From: Ricordea florida
Lineage: Eukaryota; Cnidaria; Anthozoa; Corallimorpharia; Ricordeidae
Length of the DNA: 64,000 bases
Direction of reading: 5' to 3'
Assembly: GCA_949710005.1 (NCBI GenBank)
Contig: OX453272.1
Coordinates: 47,401,146 to 47,465,145, forward strand
Shown here: positions 35,164-44,870 of the stretch, piece after piece
How positions within the stretch are numbered: position 1 is the stretch's first letter
Layout: every line of letters starts with the position of its first letter
Notes under the pieces: model-generated
Told to the model about the DNA's origin: nothing
What the model saw: the letters and a program-made list of their open reading frames with translations, nothing else
The model's database searches: none
Position numbers and translations under genes: made by a program

Positions 35164-35859
35164 CTACTGTTTCAGTTTTATTTTGTGTTTGATTATTAGC
35201 TTTTTTTCTATAGTCTGAAATTTTTTTATGATTTTTTTATTTGTTAGATTTTTTAAAGATTCATAAAACTTTTTTCTATCTTCCACTTTATAAGTTTTAA
35301 TTATATTCCTTTTCTGTTTATTAGGTAATTTTTCATTAGTTGTAACTGTAATCGAATCATAAAACTTTTTTCTATCTTCCACTTTGTAGTTTTTGAATAT
35401 TTTTTTGGTGGTGTGTTTTTTAGAGTATTTGGTATCCTTAAGCGATTCAAAGAACTTTATTCTTTCTTTCACTTTTGATTTTTTATCGGTAATATTTTTT
35501 CTAGGGGCTGGGGTAGGTCTTTCCTTCTTATTAGGAATATTTTTTCTAGGGGCTGGGGTAGGTCTTTCCTTCTGATTATTAATTTTTTTTTGCGGTGATT
35601 TTATATTTTGTTCTGGTGGTGTCTCCGGTGGTGTCCCTGGTCTTGATGGTGGTGGCCCTGGTGGGGGTGTTTCTGGATTAAATCGATGTGGTGGGTCTGG
35701 TGTTTCTACTTCTGGTCTATTATTATCATACATTTCAACAAGTTCAGGAATTTTTCTCAACTCTTCTAAAAGGGCACTTTTTCTCCTCAATTTTGCCCGG
35801 CCTTTAATTTTATAATCTGTAGTAAGTTGTTTCAATTGATCAACAGTAAGTTTATCCAT
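35164..35859 (-). pseudogene. DNA polymerase B of element 2, N-terminal part with SAP-like domain
   Basis: A 231-aa frame beginning in the TIR. The first 45 residues (VDQLKQLTTDYKIKGRAKL, then EELRKIPEL) are SAP-like and resemble the N-terminus of the zinc-repeat protein at the other end. A proline-rich stretch (PETPPPGPPPSRPGTPPETP) follows, then two KERPTPAPRKN repeats and three copies of a YKVEDRKKFY-type repeat. The frame ends by a shift at a 7-base A run (35201-35207); homology to the polymerase continues in the neighbouring frame. The element 1 polymerase has a basic N-terminus of different sequence. Confidence 0.7.
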
Positions 35860-36144
35860 TTGTTATTTTTTTAACTTTAATTCTTCTTTTTAAATCATTT
35901 TTTTATTTACAATATCTGATTAACACTCTGATAATTTTCAGCAAATTAAGATCTTTTAATAAGTCTTCACTTGGTCAGTTCAAAACCTATACAAGCCAGG
36001 CTCCTTCGTAAACCATTCGCAAAAACTCTGTTTAATTTCTGATAAATCCTTGAACAATTTTTTATTAAAATTTTCAAAAAATTTTTATTAAAAAAACAAC
36101 AACAACAACAACATGTGTGGGTAAAAGCACTCTCACCTACTACT
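35849..36144 (-). repeat. Right terminal inverted repeat of element 2 (296 bp)
   Basis: Inverted copy of 19972-20267. It ends 11 bases inside the polymerase coding frame. The promoter-like motif is at about 35883-35896. Confidence 0.95.
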
Positions 36145-36149
36145 TCGCT
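36145..36149. repeat. Target-site duplication TCGCT, right of element 2
   Basis: Direct copy of 19967-19971. Confidence 0.75.
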
Positions 36150-37469
36150 GCCCATTTCGCTTTTGTTGGAGCTGCAGTCAATTTACGGAAGCGGTTTGTC
36201 AAAACTATGAGTTGTCAGTGCTGTCACTACTCACTGTGTTTTCGACTAAGTCACGGTCCAAATGATGATCATGAATGGCAGCAACTTTTTTTTTCGAGCA
36301 AATTTCTTTGTTTTAAGGCAATCACTCAGAGAAAAAAAAGGAAAAGGACATGTTCAACTTTGAATGTTGTTTGTCCTTTTTCATGACACACATAACCTTT
36401 CGGCTAGTAATAACATCCAAAATATCAAGGGTACCCAACGACTATTTTCGGTAAGAGTCTGTTCGGAAGCATGGTGAAGCATTTGGAAGCATTCATTTTC
36501 GAATATTGAACACACAGACCCTCAGATTTTCGAACCGTGTATCTGAATAGATTTTCAGTCTCTAAAAGATCACCTAAAAAATTCGGAACTAGAGAATAGT
36601 AGTCCCTTAAGTTTTCGGAAAGGTTATTTTTGCAATTTTTGGCAGTTAATAAGGTCACCTAGCAATTTTAATTTCCGATGAGCAAATGGTTCGTTGGGAA
36701 GCTTTTAGAAGTTAACGTCCAGCTAGCAGTTTCTGAAATGAAGATATTATTCCCTAAAATTTTCTGATAAAAACATCTCTTCAGACACTCTTCAAACATG
36801 AAAAGAAGCCTAGAAATGTCTCTCGGAGGCTTTGGGGTCAATCTGCTCGTTGGTTGCCTCTGACTGTTCTTGTATGGAGAAGTGACATGCTGATCCCTTA
36901 GGGAGCGAAAGGGTTAACACGCGTTTTCAGCTTGTCCAGATTCAATATTTCTTAAGTACCATATTTGGAAACGGCTTGCCGCAGTCTTCGAACTTGTTAG
37001 CTTTGTCCCGCTTCCATGGCGCGTCGTAAACAATTTGCATTTGCACCATCGACTTGTCCGCCATGTTTTAAAGCAGAGGCATTTATTTCCCAGTATGTAC
37101 GTCACACTACTGAAGCCAGTTTGACTGGTTAATTAGGTTTCTATTGTTTTCCAAATATGGTAATTGTTAGATTGGATGTGGACAAGCTGTGGTTAAGACA
37201 CTCTGAGGCACTTGCACGTTTCAAGTCTTATGGGTTTCCGATCCATCATGATAACACTTTAAGAAGTCTTCTAAAGCTAACGGATTAGAAAACGTAAGTA
37301 AACACTGCTTACAGGCTAGGCTAACCAAGGAAATATTTGTAACCACCCGCTATTCATACTGCCAAACTATAAAACCTCCTCGATCCTAACATTAGTTAAC
37401 AATCCATGATGCTAATGGTTACTACTGTCCTTTGATCTCGTTATTAAAACCCTTGCAGTTCCGATCATA
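36150..37469. other. Host intergenic DNA
   Basis: No gene, RNA or clear repeat is visible; open frames are short. It lies between element 2 and the 3' end of the secreted-protein gene. Confidence 0.5.
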
Positions 37470-38984
37470 TCATTTCCTGCTGTTTCCAAGATAACCCAGG
37501 ATAATTGGCCAAATTAGCTCTTCTGTTGCTGGGCCGGTCTTAGTATGTGGGTTGAGATTCACTCTGAACTGGATTAGCACCTCATCAACGCCCTCAAATA
37601 TGGGTTGGGCACAGTGAGGGGAGCCATTACATTTGGATCTTATTTCTACACAGTAGAATTCGTCGATATGTGGAAGATCGCGGGCAAAATGCTGTGCACT
37701 GTTCAGCTTCATTTCATCAGTGGTGTTGTAGACCCCAACACTTGTGTAAACTGCGTATTCAAGTAAAATATGATTGGCACCACAAACCACTGCAAGGGCA
37801 CTTGGATCAGCGAGTGATACTGACTTGTCCGTGTTAATATACACTGTGTCCTCGTTGTCACCGAATCCATAACAACCAACAAGACACTTTGTCATGTTCA
37901 CCATAATTGGAATTGGTTTTGAGACGTAGTTTGGCACACCATAATGACTGACAACCGCAGACAGTAACTTTTGAAAGGTGTCCTCCCCTATTAGCTCTTC
38001 TTCGCTGACACAAATCGTACGAGGGATAGGGATCTGTGAACGGAAGCCACGTTTTGGGAGTGGAGATTTCGGTGTCAGGTACCTTACAAGTATATTCCTG
38101 CCCTCACTGGCAATGTACTTGTCAATCTCGTCAGAGGATACCGTTGGAGACTCGTCTGAAAGTTCAACAAAGGATTTGGGCAAAACCAATCTGTAAATGG
38201 TACGGAAGCTGTCACGAACACGTGTGTCACCTTCCATATGACATACAGGCACATCAGGAATACTATCTATGTTAATTGCTTCATTCGGAACATTCGACCT
38301 TGAAAATGCATCAATTATGTCTTGTGTGACTCTTTTGTTGGCGGTCGTTATATGAACAAAGAGAGATCTAAATTTAGTGCGACTTCCAGGCTTTCTAACT
38401 GCTTTGATGTTCAGATGGTTTCTGGTGTCATACCATGGGGTATCGATAACCACACGAGTTCCTTGGACGGTAGGATCGGGAGGGAACACCTCGACAGCGT
38501 CGCCACTTGGGCTGCTCATGGCACCAGTGCAATCCAGATCGCTGGGGATGTTAGACTTTCCTTTCTCGTACAAGTAAGATCGAATTCCAAAATACGGTGT
38601 CTCAGGGGGTAGGCATCCAAAGAGAATCAGGGCATGGTCTTGCTTAGGCTGATAGTAAGGACTTAAACCAAGCAGTGTCTGTGGGGTCTCTGGAGGGCAA
38701 TCTTTGTTAGGACAAGGAACAAGTGTCGACCCATAAGCTACCGAGGGATTGTTATAATTCGCACAACCTTCGGGCATGTTCGGATCTGTTGGGTCGCAAG
38801 TCCCAAATATGGCCAAACCCTTCCCAACATTGTACGCCTCTTTCAGCTGATCTGTGACAGCTTTGAGAAGCTTCATTCTGAAAGAAGGGTCGCTAACATC
38901 ACATAGCTGATCTAAATTCAGGTGACAGTGCACGTTTCCGTAAAAAACGGCGAAAACGAAGACACGAGTGAGCAAATCGGTCAT
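37470..38984 (-). CDS. Intron-free secreted protein, 504 aa, unknown family
   Basis: One long uninterrupted frame with an N-terminal signal peptide (LLTRVFVFAVFYGNVHC, about residues 4-20). The rest has even composition and many cysteines in CxxC-like or spaced pairs (CDPTDPNMPEGC, CPNKDCPP). Conserved-looking stretches include DHALILFGCLPPETPYFGIR and DTRVRDSFRTIYRLVLPKSF. I do not recognise the family. A splice acceptor (ATATTTCAG) lies 9 bases before the ATG, so the gene probably has a non-coding first exon and is a real host gene. The long single coding exon, unlike the BRWD gene nearby, would fit a retrogene or an old horizontal transfer; neither is shown. Confidence 0.75.
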   Translation of the reverse strand: MTDLLTRVFVFAVFYGNVHCHLNLDQLCDVSDPSFRMKLLKAVTDQLKEAYNVGKGLAIFGTCDPTDPNMPEGCANYNNPSVAYGSTLVPCPNKDCPPETPQTLLGLSPYYQPKQDHALILFGCLPPETPYFGIRSYLYEKGKSNIPSDLDCTGAMSSPSGDAVEVFPPDPTVQGTRVVIDTPWYDTRNHLNIKAVRKPGSRTKFRSLFVHITTANKRVTQDIIDAFSRSNVPNEAINIDSIPDVPVCHMEGDTRVRDSFRTIYRLVLPKSFVELSDESPTVSSDEIDKYIASEGRNILVRYLTPKSPLPKRGFRSQIPIPRTICVSEEELIGEDTFQKLLSAVVSHYGVPNYVSKPIPIMVNMTKCLVGCYGFGDNEDTVYINTDKSVSLADPSALAVVCGANHILLEYAVYTSVGVYNTTDEMKLNSAQHFARDLPHIDEFYCVEIRSKCNGSPHCAQPIFEGVDEVLIQFRVNLNPHTKTGPATEELIWPIILGYLGNSRK

Positions 38985-40435
38985 CGCTTAACCTGAAATA
39001 TTTACGAGGACAAATGCAGTCACTTAAGATCTTTGTACCTTAAATGCGTATGTCTTGCGAGGTCATTACAGACAAACTATTACTATTGGTCGGGTGATCA
39101 ATTAATTGATCGCCGCTTGAGTTGTCACGTTCTTGGATAATTGTTAATTTACCCATGGGTGCGCTTGAGTTATCAATCATATATTTCATGACCGAAAAAA
39201 AAAAAGTTGGAAAAGGTGGAGGTTGACGTGAAAATAATATTTTAAAATACAAAAAAAAAAAAAAAACAATAAAGGGAGGAGAAATATTTAAAACGACTTC
39301 AGGTTGTTTAAAGATCATACGAGAACTCGTTATGCTCAAGGCTTGGAAACCCGCCGCACCCCAAGAAATACATTTATTTATCCTTTCGTTCTTATAAAAA
39401 AGAATGACGTTTCTACTTGCATATTGTTTGCGCAGGTGATGAAGATAAGTCTAACGCCCCATTCACACCTACTTAACTTGTTTAGTTAAACCACGTTTTA
39501 AAATATGAAATTAATATTGGTCAGTAACCGAACACTGGAACACAGACTTTTACACACAGCATTCAGGCAAACTTTAACATGTCCTTTCTCTTTGGAGAGA
39601 ACGGAGTATAAAACGTTCGCCTGACATGCAGAAACTTGAGTCAAAAGTGCTTTCGCTGGATTAAACCACGTCCCCTTGTTTGACAAGGGAATCAAATTTT
39701 TGCAGCTCGTGATAACCATGTTTATTATTTATTGGTCCTGTATCACGGTAATCCATATAAGTTGCTTTTAAAATGATCACTCGAGCTGGAATGGACATAA
39801 AACGTCCAATCTGCATATGAAGCCAATATTTCCCTGTTCATTTGCTGTTAACCTTGCTAATTAATGTATTATATATTTAAATTTTCTCTTTATTTGAAAA
39901 TGCTGTGTATCTCATAAAACATACCCTTTCACTGTCATGGCACACTTTCTTTAGCTGAACAATTTTTTCCGGACTTTACCTTTCTATGTTGAGAAATTAT
40001 AACCTCCTTTGTTTGGTATATTTGTATTGCCGTACTGATCATTACTGGTGCTGCGCTTTATTTGAGAAGCCTCATCACAACAGTTTTCTTCTCCCTCTTA
40101 TCCCACATTTGACTCAAAGGAAAACTAATGCGTTTTCCCGCTTGTTGTTTAAATTGATTATCACAACTGTCAAATGCAAAAAAAAAAAAGAAAGATGGCG
40201 CGAGAGTAAAGACTTTGGAATGGAAAGAGGACCGATCGCTGGTGATTGGCCGTTTCTTGTCTAGACACCTACAAACATAAACCTATAGCATCTCGGCCAG
40301 TCTGATAACCCTTTTATGTCGCCCAGGTAAATAGCAATCGCGCGTTTGTAAAATCAAAGCCAGTGATTTTGTGTTTTCATGCACCACTGAGGGACCTTCA
40401 TTTTTTACGAGGAAAGGGGAGGGCTGGTGGGATTT

Positions 40436-40520
40436 GGGGGGGGGGGGGTAATGCGAAAAAACGGCTTTCAAGCGGGGTCATCCCCCCAAAAAATATAGGG
40501 AAAAGGGGAGGGGGGGGGGT
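40436..40520. repeat. G-rich tracts
   Basis: Two runs of about 10-16 G with GGGGAGGGG neighbours; potential quadruplex former on the plus strand. Confidence 0.7.
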
Positions 40521-40684
40521 CACCTGAAATATTTTCACAATACTTTCAAATGGCACAATGTTTTAACAGGAACCCATCAATTAAATCGCTGCGTCAAGGG
40601 GGGATTAGAAGGGGGGAGACGGTCGGGGCATGTGAAAAAAATTGCAAGCTGAGGGGCTTATGCACTTTTTAAATGATTCTTACC

Positions 40685-40717
40685 AAATCACACCAGCCCC
40701 CCCCCCCCCCCCCCCCT
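40685..40717. repeat. C tract
   Basis: More than 20 C in a row, with one T; potential quadruplex on the minus strand. Confidence 0.8.
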
Positions 40718-43700
40718 CCCTCGTAAAAAAAGAAAGGTTCCTTGGTTATTGTAAGCATCCAGGATACTTTTACTGAGTTTTGCCTCAAATCCGACTTGTT
40801 TCTTCATATTAGATTCACCTTTACTTTGCATGGATTTATGTAAGTGAATCGAAAGAAACGACTAGAGTTCGGTTTAATAATCCGGCCACGCGAAACTGAA
40901 TTGCGTGCCCCGCTTCATGCGTGGCAGATACGTGGTCGCGTTCGTCCAATTTTGGAAGAACACACGAAGAATTTGAAAAACCCCTTGCCCTTGGATCGTG
41001 ATTGTTCTCCCAACTTCCAGCGCGGTTCACTACAACAATCAATAACCTGGAAAGCATTTTAGTCTCCATGAATAGATTCATAACTAACAAATTAAGTTAA
41101 GTCGACTCCGGAAAACCAGAACCCGCGCCCACTAGAACTAAATCAAATTTCCTCTGGACTTCCGCCATACATTTCACGTGATTTAACCCACGGTAACTCG
41201 TAACTTTTTCAATTTTCCATGAAGGTTCGAGTCATCCGGAGCACACTGTAGAACAAAGACAAGCAATTCTCTATGAAATAGAGATACTAAACAAAAAAAC
41301 TTAACACAATCAGGCTTTTACACCAGGGTAAACCCCAGGAGAATTCACTCGACTATTCTCCGGGTAGGCATGCACTATAAATTTCACGAAACTGCTTCAC
41401 ATGTAGAAATTCGCGTGTATTCCATAACTCAAACGATAACTGCAGCTTAAATAAAATGTTGGCTTTATTTCGATAGCAAATATGGCCAAAATGGCCACTT
41501 TATATTCAACAATTTCATATCTTTCGATACATTGGAGGAAAACGTACAAATATGACGGCGAATGGTACAAAATTTTAATTTATACAGAGGCACGAACGAG
41601 ACGCGGCAAAAAAGCCCGAGAAATGACGACAGCATATGGGAAAAGTAATGAAACCCGCAGTGAGAACAGAAGACGAGCAGATGAACGTTCTGTTCAAGTA
41701 TTTCTACATCATCTTAACTTATAAACAAGGTACAAGTTACAAGGAAATATATAGCTTATTAGAGAAGATGAAGCTAATGACGATACTACCTCCAGCTATT
41801 GATGTTTAGGAAGATACTAACCAAATGCTTGTTGAAGAACAGCTGAGCCAACACGGCTTGCAGTGCTGTTGCTTTTTGCTCGCGCTTGATTTCGATAGAA
41901 ATTTCGCATCTGAGGGGAATTGCAAAGGCGCATCTTTTCTCTGCTGACAAAAACTATCAAGTGCCAAGGACACCACCACTTCCATAGAAAGCGCTGGTTA
42001 CAAACAAGTGGCACCGCTCTCATGCCCGTCTCTGAAGTACAAACACTCTGACATTAAAGCGATCTTAGGCGTACATAAAGAGAGACCAAGAATCCTATCG
42101 AATAATCACGCTTAGCATCTAACTCTCAGTTATGTTAAGACCATTAAGCTTTAATACCACTCCTTGAGAAATTTCTGAACAGTTTCTTCATTAAAATGAT
42201 ACTTTCATCTCCTGAATGATTTTGAAACGAAATATGCGAGTCAAATTGTGAAAGCTATGGTGTAACACGAGTTAATGTGAAATTCTCGTAATCTAGGAAG
42301 GTCAACCTCCCATCAGTAGGAAATACTGAGGCAGGCGACTTATTGGTTAAAATTGTTAAAAGCTCAAGCAACTCAAGACATAAACCTTCAATTTCGAATA
42401 ACAAAAGCACAGAATACGAATTACTAATATAAGTAACGCAACACAAGATCAATAATTGAAGAATTAACAGTTTTATGGCACTACGTGATACCACTGTCCA
42501 AATGCTTTCTAAGGAGCGGTTCGCACACTTCATGGTTTTATTCACCGAGCTGCTGAACCAAGGATAACCAGGGAATCAACCAAGCAAACTTTGGGAGCAA
42601 ATTATTTAGGCGTCGCTTGAATTTCAATACCATAATGGTAAAAGGTTTACAAAGACTATACACAGATTAAACCGTAGGTCGTCTTCAAGACCAATAGGTA
42701 ACTAAAAGCGTCGTAAAAACAGAGTCTTCGATTTTCTGACTTACGAGTTTGCCATATTGGCGTAAACAGATGAGATTGTCAAAAACAGATTTTCCCACAT
42801 AAACAGACACGAAAATTTACCGTAGAGATGGAGAGTCTTTATGAACCTTGTACAACTTACGAAAGCATGACCACTACAACTATTGCGACGCCATCATTAA
42901 GGCACAATACTGAACTGGAGACAAGCATGTTAGATTAGAAAGACACTGAATAGAAACCAAAGCATGTAGTTCTAATGAAACGGCTAAAAAGGTCGCATCA
43001 ACTCCCTAGTCATGTTGTTTAGCATTTACGCGGAGAACTGGAAATTTCAGTCAGAAAATCAAACAGAATCATGGAAAGCTCTGTAAATTATCGACCGGTA
43101 GTGTAGATGATATCTTTCTTAATTGTATCTAATTGATTTGGGCAGATATCAAACCTCTTCACTGTTGTGATGGAACACCACTGTTAATTCATGATATCGT
43201 TTACCAGAAGACTCGTATGAACGGCGAAAGCCGAAGGTACGAGCCGAGTGGCACAGTTAACAAACAAAGCGAAACCTCCACCTCCACTGTCTGTAGAAGG
43301 ACTCGACTTCAAAAACCAGCTGATACTGTGTGTCACTTAACGCAATGTATTCAAGTGCCAGCAGACCAGAGGTTTAGATGTTTTCACACCTGGTGAGTTA
43401 ATGCAATTCTTGTAATATCACTGGTGGTTTACACCGACTGAAGTAACGCTAATAACACCAGCTGGTTTCCTGTCCGTTAATACAATAACGTCTCAGAGTT
43501 TCACTATTTTCCTTGTTTCTTTAAAGTAAGAGGCAATACTTAGACTCTGTCAAATTCACCACCCGCCGTACTGATCCGAGCGTTTACGATTGAACATTGT
43601 TCGGCAAGTACCAACAGCTGCTCGCAAGGAGTCATTCCTGACAAGGCTTTAACGCTACGAGGATATTCCCCAACACAGAGAGACGGGTCCATGATGAGGC

Positions 43701-43727
43701 GAAGTGAATGCCGGACTGTAAAACTAC

Positions 43728-44870
43728 TTACTCCACGTAATCTTGCATTCTAAGCGCCGGTCGCCGTACCCTTCCACGACTGGAAATACCGATCACTTCG
43801 TTCCCGTACGAGTCGCTTTCACTATCAGAATCATTTTCATTGTATGTTACTCGACGCGCAGAAGAGTTTCGACGTAGACTTCGCCTAGAAGGCGGAGGAT
43901 GAGAATCTCGTGACGTGTCACTAGTCCTCCTCTGTGATGACCTGGGTTCCGGTTGTCGCCGTTTCGAGTGACTGTGACCTGTATGTGCGGATGCCGGACG
44001 TTTACTGCGCATTGTGACAGTAGGGCGATGTGTTGGACGTGCTGTCCTGCGACGAACTTCAATAGGTCCACTGTCTTCACTTTCATCTTCTTCTTCCTCC
44101 TCCTCCTCCTCTTCTTCTTCCTCCTCCTCGTCTTCTCCGTCTTCCTCCTCCTCTTCTTCCTGTTCTTCCTCGTTGTCATCTCCCTCCTGTTCTTCTTCAT
44201 CTTCGTCTCCCCCCTCCTCCTCCTCATCGTCGTCGTCGTTATATGCCCGCTCGTCCGACTCTTCGCCTACAGTAATTCCAGCAGTTCTGGCTAACGAGCT
44301 ACTCCTTCGAGTCGAGTACCTACCAATAATGGGACCATTAGAAACCGCGTCATTGTGTCTGCGTTCTCGCGTGATGGATTCTGAAAAGCCGTTCGAGATT
44401 TCCCGTCGAGTTCGGGATCTTGTTGACCTTACAGGCCTTCCGTTTTCCAAATCCTCAAACACCTCGTCATTATCCCGCGCGGGTCGGGGTTGCGGGTTAA
44501 CCCGTGAACTCCCGCGGGTTTCTACCCTATTGTTAACAGGATGGTCTCGGCCGTTTCTAGAGTTCGACTCCGCTGTTGTCACGGCACGCGTTACAACTGA
44601 TCGAGTTCTGTTTTCTCGGGCGCTGAGCGAGTCAGAGCGGGAGGGCCCAACCGAAGTTGACACTGAACTTGTGGAAGCCTGGTTACTAGTATAAGACATG
44701 CGCTGTTGGGATATGGCATTACCACTGGGCCCAGCTTGAGACTCTAACAACCGCTGCGTTCGCAATCGTGTTCGACGGGCTCCACCCGAGGCAGACTCGT
44801 ACCAGTCCCTGAGCACGCTATCAACGCGATCCTCAAACATGGCGGACAATCGAATTGTCATACTGTAGAT
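43728..44870 (-). CDS. BRWD exon 20 (last): end of bromodomain 2 and acidic tail
   Basis: Acceptor TTTGACAG|ATC. It begins [20 protein letters not shown], the last helix of bromodomain 2, then a Ser/Arg-rich region, a long Glu/Asp run, and [16 protein letters not shown] before the stop. The whole tail is in one exon of 1143 bp. Confidence 0.92.
   Translation of the reverse strand: MYSMTIRLSAMFEDRVDSVLRDWYESASGGARRTRLRTQRLLESQAGPSGNAISQQRMSYTSNQASTSSVSTSVGPSRSDSLSARENRTRSVVTRAVTTAESNSRNGRDHPVNNRVETRGSSRVNPQPRPARDNDEVFEDLENGRPVRSTRSRTRREISNGFSESITRERRHNDAVSNGPIIGRYSTRRSSSLARTAGITVGEESDERAYNDDDDEEEEGGDEDEEEQEGDDNEEEQEEEEEEDGEDEEEEEEEEEEEEEEDESEDSGPIEVRRRTARPTHRPTVTMRSKRPASAHTGHSHSKRRQPEPRSSQRRTSDTSRDSHPPPSRRSLRRNSSARRVTYNENDSDSESDSYGNEVIGISSRGRVRRPALRMQDYVE

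Larger units (their letters stand above)
19972..36144 (-). mobile_element. Element 2: second Polinton/Maverick-like transposon, inverted
   Basis: A 16,173-bp element with gapless 296-bp TIRs beginning AGTAGTAGGTGAGAG and a 5-bp duplication. Its gene order is the mirror image of element 1 because it lies in the opposite orientation. The proteins are homologous but clearly diverged, and the TIR sequences are unrelated, so it is a different family member, not a duplicate. It differs in having extra small genes (20737-21069, 27368-27556), lacking two of element 1, and carrying GC-rich intergenic repeats. Three one-base shifts suggest early decay or assembly errors. Confidence 0.93.
38994..43727. 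other. Intergenic DNA with homopolymer tracts
   Basis: No convincing gene. It holds A, G and C tracts (39190-39266, 40436-40520, 40685-40712) and probably the non-coding first exon of the gene to the left and the 3' UTR of the BRWD gene to the right. Small open frames have no protein-like character. Confidence 0.45.

Noticed and set aside
2693..36144. One giant palindrome or an inverted assembly duplication
   Set aside because: The two halves have unrelated TIRs, different target duplications, different small genes and diverged proteins, so they are two separate elements.
40836..41090. 84-aa minus-strand gene
   Set aside because: No start context, splice sites or protein pattern; overlapping frames on the other strand are equally open.
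43847..44227. Minus-strand Arg/Lys-rich protein
   Set aside because: Shadow frame of the acidic repeat of BRWD exon 20.
44014..44694. Plus-strand serine-rich protein opposite the BRWD tail
   Set aside because: It is the antisense of the acidic codon run; the minus strand carries the conserved last exon.
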